A stretch of 64,000 bases of DNA from Lonicera japonica (taxonomy: Eukaryota; Streptophyta; Magnoliopsida; Dipsacales; Caprifoliaceae): contig CM038467.1 in NCBI GenBank assembly GCA_021464415.1, positions 26,279,748 through 26,343,747 of the forward strand. The letters run 5' to 3'. This document shows, piece by piece, positions 22,746-35,857 of this stretch; the first letter of the stretch is position 1, and each line of letters starts with the position of its first letter. The position numbers and the translations under genes are program-made. The notes beneath the pieces were generated by a model. The model was not told the origin of the DNA, did no database searches, and worked only from the letters and a program-made list of their open reading frames with translations.

Positions 22746-24340
22746 AGAAAACAAAAAAATTAAAAAGAGGAAGAGGAAGTGCTCTGCACTGTGCACGGTT
22801 CCACATGGATTTTCTTTTGCTGCAGCTGGCTTCTTTTTATAGCATATATGCTCTCATTTAATTAGGAATTGTCTTTGAATGGGCTTGGCCCATATGCCTC
22901 TTGCTGGGCTACGAGGCTTTGTGTGCTTAAATGTGAATTGGCCAATGTTGGGCCTTAAGAATGCTGGCCTTGGCCCGCTGGTCATGGCGGGATAGTGGGC
23001 TTAGATTTAGGCCCATACTTAAGCATAATGATTTTTCGCCTTTTTCGATTGCTGTATTTTGCATTATAATTTTGGACTTTGAGACGACTAAATTTAGAAA
23101 AGTATTGAACTGCAAAATTGTAACTATTAAAATCATATTTAAATTAGACTCAATAATTGCATAATTTGGAGTTCTAAGTAAAAAGTTATGCATTCAGAAG
23201 TATTGAACTATTTTAGGCGCCTTCACTTGTTTTAATTTTTCTATTTTTCTTAATTTTTTCCAATTCTTTTCTAGCACATGCAAAACATTAAAAATATAAA
23301 TATTAGAAATAATATATACTCTCTAAATTATAAATTAGTATGATAAATTATACAAATTTCTTAGTACATCAACTTGCGGGACATATCAAGGACCAAAAGA
23401 GACTCGCAAACATAAACCAACATAATACAAGAATAAGAAACATAGTACAAAACCTCAAAGAGGCTGTAAAGCTAACACAAATCTAAAACATACAGATAGA
23501 GCACTAAAGACCTAAAAAATATAAACATATGTTAAAACAACATCTTAGGAGCAACACACAACCAGAATCACGAATCTGTTTTTCGGGCAACTAGCAAACA
23601 CAAAGAAGAGGAAATAACTTCAAAACGTCGGGGCTTGCACACAAATGAAGGCAAAAAAGCCTTAGCAATGGTGGGATAACCCACACACCCAAATTACAAC
23701 AGAACCAAAAGTGGCGGTCCAGGTGGCGCTTTCAGAGACTAGAGATAAAACCCAAATAAGGGTTGTCAAAAGAAAAGAAATGCCCTCGTTATCCTTTTTA
23801 ATTATGCACAACTATGCCATTTTATAAGATGTGTTGCTTCAAATCCTAGTGGACCTACGGTTAATTGATGGGCTTGACTCATGGCTTACTAATTGGGTTG
23901 GTTGGATTAATGCATGGGCTTTGGTTTATTAATAGGTCTTCTTTGTTAATAATGGGTCAGCAATGCATTTATTCAAATGTCCTTAAAAAGATTTTTTTTA
24001 AGGCATCCACAAAAAAAATATCTAATTGAGTTGTTGTAAGGAATGGCCCATTGTCCAATGTCTAAATAACACTACATTGACCATCTTCACTAGACACCAC
24101 ATCTTTCTATAACTCCACTTCTTCTTTCTTGTTTTGCGATGTTCTACTTCTCATTTTAATACTCTTTTCATTTTAACTTCTTCATCATAACTCCAAATTG
24201 ATCTATTCAAAAGACAATATTCTTCAATTCTTTTTGAGCACTTGAAAACACATAAATCACATAAATTATGATAAAATATAAATTAGCAGGATAAATTTGA
24301 TGAAAACTTAATGCCAGGATCGTTTAATATTGCGTATAGA
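22746..24340. other. Spacer with no recognisable gene
   Basis: The GC-richer patch at 22840-23010 has several GGCCC/GGGCC words but no usable reading frame. The rest is AT-rich and without structure I can name. Confidence 0.4.
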
Positions 24341-25570
24341 CTGAACAAATTTTTTTATGTAAAAGTCTAGTGCGGAATCGGATTTTACCTTTAAGATCTC
24401 TCTGATTTGATCTCGTCTCAATACGAACAAGAGTTGATATAGACGAATCGAGAACACGGGTTCGATGGAACCTCACGATCTTCTATTGTATTCATTCCGC
24501 CTAATCTTGAACCAAGTGTGGGTTGCGGTATTACCAAGATTTTCTCTCTTCTCTCAACGGCACAAAACCTAAATTCGTGAGAATTATTGTACCATGAGAA
24601 GAGGCAAGGCCGGCATACATATATATGGCTACGATAGGGACCCTAAATAGAAACAAGTGTTTGGGCTTATTATGAAAAATTGAAATCCTAATTATATTAT
24701 GAATTAAAATTATAATTCACACCACTAAAGAATTATAATTGCACTCCCGTTCTTATCTTAAAATTATATTTCAATCTCCTTATTATTCTTCCCACATTAA
24801 GATTACAGATAACCGTCATTTAAATTAAATTACTGACAATTATATTTAAATGACTTCTTAATCCTTGAGCTTACCATTTAACTAATTTGAGATGTCGGAT
24901 TAATATAATCCACCTGCAGGGTTTGACATGATCAAAACTTATAAACTTTTTAAGGGGTTATCATCAATCCATATACCGAAACGTGAATTCAGTCAATAAT
25001 TAATATTAATCATACATATAGTGTCATCATCCAATTCACAGAACTTATTGATCCATAAATGAATCTCACTTTTAATGAGTCAAAATAACAAACACCACAT
25101 ATATATGTCTATCAGTTATTTCAAGATTAAGAGCATAATCAACCATAATAACCATGTGATTTAAATTATTTTATATAGTAAGTATAAAACAATTAACCCA
25201 AACTGGTCATGTTCAATATACATAAAACGTACTAGTACAACGAGTTTAAACCATATTGTTTCCTCCAGTCAATACAAGTTACTAAAACTTGTGATACAAT
25301 CATACTGATGGGTGTCTAATTCTATCTAAAACTGTGAACCACTAAATTTATATTCCACAAGAACTGATGATATGATCCTCTGTGTGTAAGCTAAACTCTA
25401 AACACCAAATCATCTACTATATGGAATAAAAAACACACTTGCACAATATTTAAACAAATAACATAATGTAATAATTGCTCATAAAGATTCTTATTAAAAT
25501 AGCAAAACTGAGTCTATATAACATATCAAAACCAATAATAATAATAAAACAATGGTTTTAACTATATCAC
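24341..25570 (-). mobile_element. Probable LTR-retroelement-derived (LARD-like) non-coding sequence
   Basis: Words such as CCACCTGCAGGGTTTGACA (about 24910) and GAACACGGGTTCGATGG (about 24451) resemble long non-coding internal or LTR regions of plant large retrotransposon derivatives read on the minus strand. No gag or pol, LTR border or primer site was found, so this is a tentative call by resemblance. Confidence 0.3.
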
Positions 25571-25975
25571 TCTAACAAAATTATAATATTTTTTTGGTAC
25601 ATCATACACCCAATCATTAATATTAAAACACCAACACCCATAACTCTAACTTATAAACCCACAAAAACCACGTGCTAAAAAAACCTCCCACTCCAAACAA
25701 ACGAGGAACAACGTACACACTTGTTTCCATTTTCATTTTCTTCGAAAATCCAAACAATAAAACAAAAATCACAGTTGGTGATAGTATGATTTAAGTATAT
25801 AAATCATAATTGGGGGGAGGGGGGAGAAAGTTGATGAAGAAGTTCAAGAACAAGTTAAAGAAAATGTTAATATAAAAGAAGTATGATACTTAAATTGTTG
25901 CTCATTATTCCTCAATAATTAGAGACAAATAAATGCAAAAAAAAAATAAGAAAACAAAGCACGAAGGTGGTGTTC

Positions 25976-26036
25976 CAAAATGTACTCGGTTGTTCAGGGC
26001 TGAGTACATATGGATACACTCGGTTAGTAACCAAAT
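25976..26036. repeat. Cluster of ACTCGG-type motifs (left cluster)
   Basis: GTACTCGGTTGTTCAGG, GCTGAGTACA and ACACTCGGTTAG occur within 60 bases. The same motif type resumes at 29573-30180, on the other side of the solo LTR insertion, so the LTR probably split an older repeat. Confidence 0.45.
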
Positions 26037-26862
26037 GCAATATAAATGATCAATGGATGGCGATGACTGACATAGGTTTCCTCATTGCATTAGCTAGCGT
26101 ACAATTGTATTGTTTTGTTATACTCAAATAATTAATGTTTAATTTTTTTACTGCACGCCGAGCCGCCGCTAAAGAGAAGCGTACTTCATGTCTTCCCAAT
26201 AGCGTATACACGTGAACAAAAACCACTTTATTAAACTCTTTTTGAAAGATGGTGCACCTATACCACACATTGCTACAAAGTGAAATTTACTTCTAATGGA
26301 CAAGGTGACCAGTTGGATCCAACCTTTTTGCCGATAAAATCACATTTTTCAAAGATTTGGCATTACGTGTGGTAAGACCAAAAGACTCGACAATCATAAT
26401 TTACTGATTAATGGTTGTGAAGTCTTTTGTTATTTTTTTTAAGGAGTACATGCACATATCGGATATTAGGTGTTGTTTTCCACATGTATTTTTTTTTATG
26501 TATACATGTAATATGAAGTTTTTTGTGTTTAATCTTTTGTGAAGTTGTAGATGTTTACTTGTAATCTTTTGCAAAGTTATGAATGAATTAAATGAGTAAC
26601 ACATGCTTTCATTTAAATTCCATTAATTCAACTCCACCACCATTTATTTATCTTTGTATTTGTTTTCTTTGTTTATATCCATGTGAATTAATAAAACATA
26701 TATATGAATCAATGTCAAGAAATCCTTCCCCAACCTCTCATTTTTTTTTCTTTTTCTTTTTGATGTTTTTAAGTATAGTTTGATGATTCTGTTATTGTTA
26801 GGTGTTGGGAAAAATTACATTCTCAACCAAATTCATTCAATCTTTAGGAACTAAGTGGTTTT

Positions 26863-29572
26863 TGTTGACCTAAAAAGTCATTAATCTTGTTTTGATAATA
26901 ACAATAGATTAATCTTGTGTAATTTAACATGTATGTTGAATTGAGTATATCCACACTTCTATCATTATCATATGTGGAACAAAATCGATAAACCAAAATC
27001 GAGATCACTCATCTACAAGTATTCAATTCACATTGGTGTGCCTCATTTAATATCCTTGATCAAAGTAAGTATTGACATACAAATCATTGAAGATCAAAGT
27101 GTTAGTCGGTTAATAACCCTACAGGGGGACCGAATAGGGTTTTCAAAAATTAATTTAGAATTAAGAAAAACTTTAAAGAAAGTTTAAGCAAATAGTGAAT
27201 GACTATATATCAAAGAAGTGGACTAAAGAAGCAACATAATATAAGATAATAAATAGATAAAGAGCTTGAGTTTAGAAAGTCAAAATCGTAGAACACCAAG
27301 AAGTTTTGTTAACGCGGTTCGGTTGTTTAGACCATACGTTCGCGCTCGATTAGTTCCCCCGAGAAGTTCCACTAAATGATTTTCTTACAGGTGAAAACTA
27401 AACCTCAATATAAGTACAATTCTACTCACTACACTTTTACTAGATTCACTCTTGCTATACTATGAGAAAACTGATCACAAATTGAAGAATAAGATTAGTT
27501 TTGGTGATTAACACCAATATACAATAACTCTCAAGTGTATTTAAAGATTCAAAATAAAGCTCATACTAGAATTATCAAGATTGATCAATAATTAAGCTCA
27601 AATAAGAAGAATATGATCAATGCAATAGCTTATATACTTGAATAATGAGAATATATGTAAAATGAGTTTGTATAATCATTCAAGTGTCTAAAAATGTGTC
27701 TAAAACCTCATATAAATAGCTTGTAAAATGATATGGTCGTTTGAAGTAGTTAGAGGAAGTTATGGGTCAAAACTAAACATTTACCAACTCTCAAATGGCT
27801 AAATTTTGGCCTTGTAGTCGACTCTCTCAGTCACCATGTAGTCGACTAACTGCTACTGGAATTTTAAATGAGCTTACACCTCAATTCAACCAAAAGCTTG
27901 GGGTGTGTTATAGAGGTTATTCTAAACATGTTGCAGTTGGTTTTGAACATTAATTCAACTAGTTACGATTTTTATAAGAAAACCGGTTTGTGAGAAAGTA
28001 GTTTTTCAATTAAGTTCAATTCAAACTTAATTTTGAAAGTTGTATGAATGCAATGAATGATATACAATCATATTTGAGCTATGTTATTGATCAGGCAAGA
28101 AATTTTACATAAAAATATAGGCACCCACTCAATTAATGACTTGGCGAGTCTTTAATGTGTTTGATTTAATTTATTTGAACTTCTCTTGAATACGCAAACC
28201 TTTTTATCATGATATGTGATAGCTTTGGAGTTCTTGTGAGGGTTAAGAGAATTTCATGGAGTGGTGATACACTTGATAAGGGTTTCGATTTTGGTCCTTG
28301 AAATACTTCGGGAATACAATGGAGCTTGTTAAATCGGTTTAAGCTAAATTCATTCAAAACACATGTTAAATACATATGATTAACTTTATGTCATTATCAA
28401 AATAAGATTAAAACCTTCTAGGTCAATACAAAGTATAAAAGTAAGTGAAGAACCAAAGGAACATATTAAGCACTCAAAGACTCGTTAAATTGAAAATTGA
28501 GCTCATACTTATTAATATATCATGTTTGGATTGATTGAAACAAGTTTAAATTGGAATCTTTTTGAAAACACCATTCTCCAAAAACTAGTTTTCAAAATAA
28601 ATTCATGTTAAATTCTAACAAGAAGATTTTGAGCTCTTACGAAAATAAGTGTTTTAGGAATATATTTTAAACATCCCCCAAGCATTAAAATTAAATTTGG
28701 AGCAAAATTATAAAAATCCAAAAATTGATAATTTGGCCTGATGGATAGTGCTCTTCAGTTGACTGATGAGCCTTGGCTCAATCAACTGAGGGCATCAGTC
28801 AACTGATGGGCTTTGCTCAGTCGATTGAGGCTTTAGAATATAATAATTGGATTTCTGATTTTTTAATTATTTTTGGCACCAAACTTCTACCAACCCTCTG
28901 AAATAGCCATATCTTGATTGGGACTATACATATGACTTCTAATACACATTTGAATTGTCTTGAATCACTATTCATCTTTATTTTTCATCAACCTTCAACA
29001 TTCAAAGATTCAATAAAGTATTTTGATCAATCCTTCATTATTTGAGTTATAAATCTTGATCAAACTTGATAACTCTAATGTAAGCTTCATTTGTAATCTT
29101 CAAATACACTTGAGAATTATTGTATTTTGATATTCATTACCAAACCAACTTTATTAATTAAATTGTGAGAGGCTTTCTCTTAAGTCAACATGAGTGATTC
29201 TCGTGTGAGTGTAGTAAGATAAATACACTTGTAAGAAAAAAAATGACTGTGTATGTGAGTGTAGTGAGATAAATTCTTGATTTTCACCCATAAGAAAATC
29301 AGTTAGTGAAACATCTCGGGGAAGCTACTCGGGCCCGGCGTATGGTCTAAACAATTAAATCGCGAGAACAAAACGTCTTTGGCTCATTAGGTTTAATCCT
29401 TCTGGCTCTTGCTTTTTAAATTCTTGCTATATTATTACTTAAACTTGGGATTGCTTACTCGATTTTATAGTTTCTTGATATAGACTTAAAATCTTTTTGA
29501 AACTATTTTAAAATTGGATTAAGTTTCTAAAAACCATATTCACCCCTTTTTAGGGTTATTTTTTGACCTACA
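26863..29572 (+). mobile_element. Outer solo LTR, split by a second LTR of the same family
   Basis: The LTR consists of 26863-27099 and 28434-29572, together 1,376 bp. It starts TGTTGACC and ends GACCTACA. The 5' part contains TTTTGATAATAACAA and the 3' part contains the ATTCACCCC...TAGGGTTA motif typical of plant copia-type LTR ends. Flanking GTTTT and ATTTT are a one-mismatch 5-bp target duplication. No internal gag or pol adjoins it, so it is a solo LTR. Related copies are the inner LTR at 27100-28428 and the partial one from 63306. Confidence 0.75.
27100..28428 (-). mobile_element. Inner solo LTR, opposite orientation, with perfect 5-bp TSD
   Basis: This 1,329-bp LTR reads on the minus strand from TATTGACC (a mutated TGTTGACC) to CTAACA. 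It is flanked by CAAAG at 27095-27099 and at 28429-28433. Removing it restores continuous alignment of the outer LTR with the copy at 63306. It is a second, later insertion of the same family that recombined to a solo LTR. Confidence 0.8.
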
Positions 29573-30180
29573 ATTTTCATCACACTCGGCCGAAAAGAAC
29601 TGAGTGGAGCATAAGTTACCCTGTTCTAAGGAACCGAGCGGAATTGAAAAAAAATGACCTTTATAGCCGAGCTCATTTTTTTCCTATAAATTGAATGGTG
29701 TTCATCGTACACGGCCAAAAGGAACTGAGTAAAGCATAAGTAACTTAGTCATAAGGAACCGAGTGGATTGGCCTTACACCAAAACATGCCACCAATAAAA
29801 AAACTATATGTCACTCATTTTAACTTTATTATTTTTTCAAGAAACTACTTTGAACTTGCTCGGTGGTCAAAGTTAACAATTATTTTCCTTTGAAATATTT
29901 GATTAATTGATTTTGTCCAAAAAGGAGATTGAATCTTAATTTAGACACTTTTAAAAGAGAAATGTCTTGATTTGAGAGAAAGGGAGAACAAGAAATTACC
30001 TTTCTTATGACGTTAAACAGAAATACCTACTAACCCAATATTATACCCAAAAATAGAAAAAAATACATGAGGTTACGGCAATATTATTTGTTCTTGCATT
30101 ACAAATAAATAAGTAATACTCGGTCCTTCACAAAACCGAGCATATGGCTTTAGATTCGGTGATAACCAATCTAGCAATTT
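29573..30180. repeat. Right cluster of CTCGG/CCGAG motifs, with a tandem repeat of about 126-bp period
   Basis: Two related blocks at about 29583-29641 and 29709-29766 share AACTGAGT...GCATAAGT and AAGGAACCGAG. A further block near 30118 has ACTCGGTCC...ACCGAGC. Short motifs in both orientations suggest subterminal repeats of a DNA transposon. Confidence 0.45.
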
Positions 30181-31453
30181 GAGCTTAACTTAGTTATGGG
30201 GAAACCAAGTATACCTTCATACTTTGGTTTTCCATGGTAGCCATCTGTAAACCAATCAATATAATAAGTTAAACAACTATGCTTGTAAAAACGTTTTCAA
30301 TATGATTTAAACTAGTAAATTAAACAAATTTAGGGTTCATAAATAAGTAACGACTATGTTAGTTTGTTTGAAATTGAGTCCCCTATTTTTAAACGTAGAG
30401 AAATAATGGAGTAGTGGGAGTGTGTGTGAAATTAAGTCTTTGTTTTGTTATTCATCACTATTATTAATATTAATTAATACTGATTAATCTTAAAATTAAA
30501 TAAGAGAACACATGTTGGGAGTGTTAAAAAGATAAAATATACACTTTATGTGTGCTAGGGAGTGATGAAGTGTATAGAGTTATTTGGTATATTAATAGCA
30601 TCCCCCCATTTTATATTACGCCTGAAAGTAACTTTTAATCTTTTTTTAGTTTATAAACAGTAATGACAAATTTCTCACTGAATCCAACAGAGCTTATGTT
30701 TACTAATGATGTTATGGCGAACCCGAAAACTAAACAACCAAATCGTACTAATCCAAATCTATCTATTAAAAGCCGAATCGGAAAGAGAAAAAATCGAAAC
30801 AAAGAAACCGAACTGAAAACAAACTAAAATGGAACATGTTTGGTTCAGTTTTTGGGCGTGCTAGTGCAAAATTGAACTGAACTAAACCAAATCATTGCAT
30901 ATATGACTCGAAAATAATATTGCTTCACTATTTAAAATTTTATGTTCTTAAAGCTTATATGCTCTAGTGAGAATCCTCTTTGAGTTATCTTGAATATTGG
31001 AGCCATAAGAGTTAATATTTTTTTCTATCCAAAATAAGTAGGAGCAAATATAGAGTTATTATTTTTCAGACCAAAATAAGTGTTGCTATACATTTTTTTT
31101 AAATATGAAAGTCGAATAAAACTAAATTGAAAAGTTTGGTTCGAGTATGAATTTAGAAGATTTAAAAACTGAAACAAAAATAAATTAAATCGAAACTGAA
31201 CTTTCAAATTCAGTTTAAATCCAAAACACCCTTAATTTATATACGGCCACCTCTAATACTAAACAAAAAATCTTTTATCTAATCCTAAACTAACCACTAA
31301 ACCTACCCAAAACCACAAACCGCTAGCTCCAAAATCTAGAAAACTCTCTTAAGTCGTAAACACTCAACCAAAACACTATTCGTCAAACTACCATTCAACT
31401 TACCAATTACGGGCCACACCATCAAACCCAAGTGACCCTAAACCACCACTATT
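30181..31453. other. AT-rich spacer; diverged hAT-like words
   Basis: No gene is visible. At 30760-30900 and 31090-31250, words of the AACCGAA/TTCGGTT type occur, as in subterminal regions of plant hAT elements, but no termini were found. Confidence 0.35.
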
Positions 31454-31462
31454 ACATTTATC

Positions 31463-32849
31463 GGGTAATTAGTACTTTTGACCCTTAAAGTTTACCACTT
31501 TTCCCATGGTCGTCCTGGATCTTTTGTTTTTTTCGGCTGAAGAATCCTCAAAGTTTGCACTGCGTTCCACACTCGTCCAAAAGTGGATGTCCCATTAAAA
31601 ATGTTGACAGAAAACACACGTGAAATACACGAACGACCGCGTTAAGGGGCAATTTAGGTATTTATAATAAAATAGTCTCCACTTCGATCATCTTCTTCAT
31701 CTATCAAGATCTCAAACAGTCATCTTCTTTTTCATCTATCAAGATCTCAAACAGTCATCTTCTTTTTCATCTATCAAGATCTAAAACAAAAATAACATAA
31801 TACAAACTCTATAAACTAAAACCCAAAATCTAAATGACAAAAAAAGGCTTTATTCTTAGCCTTGAAAAAATCATAACTTTTAACAATAAACTACTTCGTC
31901 AAATCTTTCACCACTAGCTACTTCCCTAACCACCGGAATTGTGCCATTTGCAATGCCATTAACAAGTGCAGCTTTATTTTGGTTGTTTGGAATTTGATTT
32001 TAATTTTAATTAAAGAGTGTCTCATAAAACTCTCTAATTCAAATTTAAATCAAATCCTTAGAACACTTATTTCTTTCGATTTCTCCCCTCTTTTGACTCA
32101 TAATTTGAGCCCTAATAATCATCATTTTCTTATCTTTCCAACTCTAAGTTAAATAGCAAGAGTGAATTTCACCAGAAGGTGAAAAGGAAATGAGGGATTT
32201 GGGGTTATTTTTCTATGGTCATTCACCCCCGTTTGCTTCACACCTTACAATTACTTCCTCATTTTTTTTGTTCTTCTTTATTTTAAGCTCAATTGAAAAT
32301 GGTAGGAATCTCTCTTCTTAATCATTTCCATGTAAAACACTATCGACAAACCCACTAAATGTTTAATTTATGTCAACACCCTTTCTCAATTTGAGTGCTT
32401 TTATTGTTATAAAGGCATTGGAGGGGTCAAAAATGTCGCTCGAAAAATTCATCGAAGCAAGGCCATTCTTTAGGGTTAGGGCTTCAAGTGGAAAAGAATG
32501 GAAGTGAGAGATTGTGTCATCGACGGTGTCAGTGGTTGAGGAAAGAGCCACTGAAAAAACTTAATTATGGAGATTGAATCACCACTGAAACTTTTCTCTT
32601 GCTTTGCTATCTTATTTTTTGCTGCTCTGTTTACTTAGAAATAATTACCACTAATTTTTGTGAAGAAGAAGACCCATTTTATAGGTTTTTTGCATTTGCG
32701 TTTTTTGTCAACATTTTTAATGGGACATCTACTTTTGGACGAGTGTGGGATACATAGCAAATTTTGGGGATGCTTTAGCAAAAAAAAAAAGATCCAAGAC
32801 GACCGTGGGAAAAATGGTAAACTTTAAGGGTCAAAAGTGCTAATTTCCC
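31463..32849. mobile_element. Non-autonomous Mutator-like element (MULE) with 9-bp TSD
   Basis: The element is 1,387 bp with terminal inverted repeats of roughly 150 bp. The left end GGGTAATTAGTACTTTTGAC and the reverse complement of the right end GGGAAATTAGCACTTTTGAC both continue with CCTTAAAGTTTACCA. It is flanked by the 9-bp duplication ACATTTATC at 31454-31462 and 32850-32858. Long TIRs and a 9-bp duplication are the signature of Mutator-like elements. There is no transposase. The minus-strand frame at 32363-32551 has an ordered, gene-like composition and could be captured host DNA. Confidence 0.88.
31689..31787 (+). repeat. Three tandem units of 32-35 bp inside the MULE
   Basis: Units start CATCTTCTT and contain CATCTATCAAGATCT, at 31689, 31721 and 31756. 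They lie next to the left TIR. Confidence 0.9.
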
Positions 32850-32859
32850 ACATTTATCC

Positions 32860-34299
32860 ACTGCCACGCATTTTCACATACCGCCTCAGATAGAGACTTG
32901 CTCTCATGCGCTCGCTTCCGCACTCTTGTCTCAACGCGTCTTTAAAGGCGCTCACTTACTCGTGTATCTCATGTCAAAACATAATACTATTGTTGCCGAA
33001 ACGTTCTTTTGCCCTTTTATACACTTATCACTATTTCCCTATCAGGTGTTTAGCTTTCATGGTTTAGTCTCATTATCGGTCTCATGGTTCGACTTTACTG
33101 TTGGTCTTTAATTTCTCTACTAGGTGTTTGAAAGCACACCTTATCTCCTATCACTAGGTGCGTGGCTACCCATTTGATTGTAGGGTTATTTGACCCCACT
33201 TGAGTCATAAAGTCAATAAGAAATTGGGCAAAAGTCTTATGCGATAATGTTTTTCGCAAAAAATCAAGGGAATAATCTTTTTCTGAAACAATGGCATGTT
33301 TTTAAATTTTTTTTCTTTCTGAAATAAGGCTTGTTTATTAATTGTGTTTTAAAATAAGAGCTTTGACCAAAATTATGTTTTGTAGTTTGTAATCCAAAAA
33401 ATTTAATATAATTTTGTTTTTCCTGATGTGTTTATATTTGTTTAACTAGTATATTTTTATGTGTCACTCAAGTAACTCCAAAGTAACGTCAAATAAACTC
33501 CAATACATAGTAATGTATTAAAAAAGGAGTGCAAACTTAATTTTGCATAACCCCAAAAAACTATCATGTATGTTTTATTAATAAAGGGGTTTAAATTTGT
33601 AACTTGTTAAAATAACTCTAAAATCTAAGCCAATTAAACACGTAGACATAGTAATCTGCTGAAAAACAAGCAATGCAAAATTAATTTTGTACGAATACTA
33701 TAAAATATTAAAATTCGAAAATATATTGCAAAGTTAACGTTGCACTCTTTTTTGGAGTTTGATAAAAAATAGACCCTTAATTTACAAAAAATATTACTCC
33801 CTAGTTCTTTTACAGAAAACTTTTTTAAAGAATCCTATTTTTCAATATCCCATAAAATTAAAGGGCAAGCATATAATATTTTTGAACTCTTTAATTAGTT
33901 TTGTGATGTGTGTATTTGACATCACTTGATTTAGAAAAGAAAAACCTTTAGTGGGGGGTCAAATCTTAAAAAATAATAATACTAATAAAGAGTAGGTTAC
34001 GCAAGACATTTTCTTCATTATACTTGCTTTTCGGTATTTGTTTATTAATATGCATTTGTCCCATTTCTCAACCTTCTATATCTTCCTCATTTATTATTCT
34101 ATTTCACAAAAGCCTAAATACATCCTACAATTTTCTCCTTTTCTCTCTTAAAAGCTTGGTATTTATGATTCACCAAAGATGTGTCAAAAAAAAAAAAAAA
34201 TTGATTCGCCAAAGAAATACAAGCGGAGATTTATGAGGAATTAATATTCAATGTTTAGTTTTTCACTCTTCACCAATTTGACCAGAAGCAAATTACCTA
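32860..34299. other. Spacer without recognisable gene
   Basis: AT-rich and without coding structure. A short poly-A run occurs at about 34187. Confidence 0.5.
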
Positions 34300-34580
34300 T
34301 TAATCTATTATCCTTTAGTGACTAATATTTATTTTTACCAAATTCCAATGTAGTCATTTTTAATTGGTAATTAGTGTAAGAGGCTATTTTGTTATATTTT
34401 AAATGAAGGTATTTGAATAAATTTAAATATCTTTAATTAATAAAAATATGTTATATATTACTCAAAATTTGCACAAAAAATAATTAATTAAAGTTCAATA
34501 TGTAAGAAAACTGAGTGAAATATGGACCAATATGAACTACTTTACACCAGTAAAATATGGACATTTTTGCAATTCTATAA
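34300..34580 (+). mobile_element. Degenerate copy of the MITE-like repeat seen at 43347-43935
   Basis: It shares TTTTTAATTGGTAATTAGTG and TATTTGAATAAATTTAAATA with the 43.4 kb element in the same order, and near 34519 has AAATATGGAC...ATATGAACT words from that element's internal array. The array itself is almost lost. Confidence 0.6.
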
Positions 34581-35437
34581 CTATTTATTTATTTCTTTAA
34601 GTTGGATAATTATTTGTGATGAAGACAATTAGTAGCCTGGTCTTCTATTGTTTGTGTCTGTAATTTATTTTAATTCATGCATTTTATTATTCATTGTATT
34701 AATTTTTTCTACTATTGGATCTTGAAAATAATTAGACGGCTTCTAATGTTATATATTGTTTTGACAATAATACCACCCTTTTAAAAAAGAAGGTTTTGAG
34801 GTTGCCAAATGACCAATTGGCACTCCCACATAAATTACACATGTCCAATTCTATGAACATTTTAAACCGATTTTGACAGAATGGATAAATTGAAATAAAT
34901 AAATATATGAGTTGATAAATTGAAACAATTAATAATTTAGTGGCATACAGTCAAATTTACTCATAATACTGAAAACAATAATTTTGAAATTATCGAAAAT
35001 ACATAATATTAAAATTATGGAATAATTATATAGAAAGAACACTGAAAATGGCTTATACCATAAATACCAAGGATTATAATACATTCAAAGTACTAGTTTT
35101 TTAAATAAGTTTTTATGCTTGTACTCTCGAGTGATATTGATCACTAATTTCTATTTTATTGTTACTATTCACGTTAGTCTGCTTAAATTCTTACAATTTT
35201 CAATCTAAAATTTTGCCAATTTATTAAAAACTGTAAATAATTGACATTTGCCAAAACTGAAATTAACCGAAAATACTAAAAACTAAAATTTATCAAAAAT
35301 ACCAGAAAACCAAGTAATTGGTATTGGTTTTTAATTTTAAATACCGATCGGTAAACGGGTAAAACTAATATTAAATTTCTTATTTCAGTTTTAATATTGG
35401 TAAATGGAATTTTTTTTTTTTGTGTGAGTTGTATTTA

Positions 35438-35857
35438 CGGTCCGTTTGGATTGAAGGAATGGGGAGGAAAGGAAAGGAAAAGGGGAGGAAGGATTGCATT
35501 TCACTCGTTTGGATAGTTTTATAAGAGGGAGTGGAGAGGAAACAGAGGGATTGGGAAGGAATGCCAATCCTCTCTATTTCTTTATTTTGTTTCCTTCCAA
35601 TATTGGGAGGATTGGGAGGGAAAGAAAAAAATTTTAATGATATTTTTGCGTTATTCCAAATTTAACCCTAATTTATTAATAATATATTAAATCACATTCC
35701 TTTCCTTTCTTTTCTTTTTTCTATCCAAACAAGATTTATTTGCATTCCATTATTTTCCATCCTTGGCTATCCAAATAATAATAAAATTAAACTCATTCCT
35801 CCCCTTCCTAATTAACTATTTCCTTTCTATCCCTTCCCTTTAATCTAAACGGACTGG
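35438..35857. mobile_element. Harbinger/Tourist-like MITE with GGTCCGTTTGGA termini
   Basis: The left end CGGTCCGTTTGGATTGAAGG and the reverse complement of the right end CAGTCCGTTTAGATTAAAGG match closely. The purine-rich interior near the left end is mirrored by a pyrimidine-rich one near the right. No clear target duplication could be read. Confidence 0.65.
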
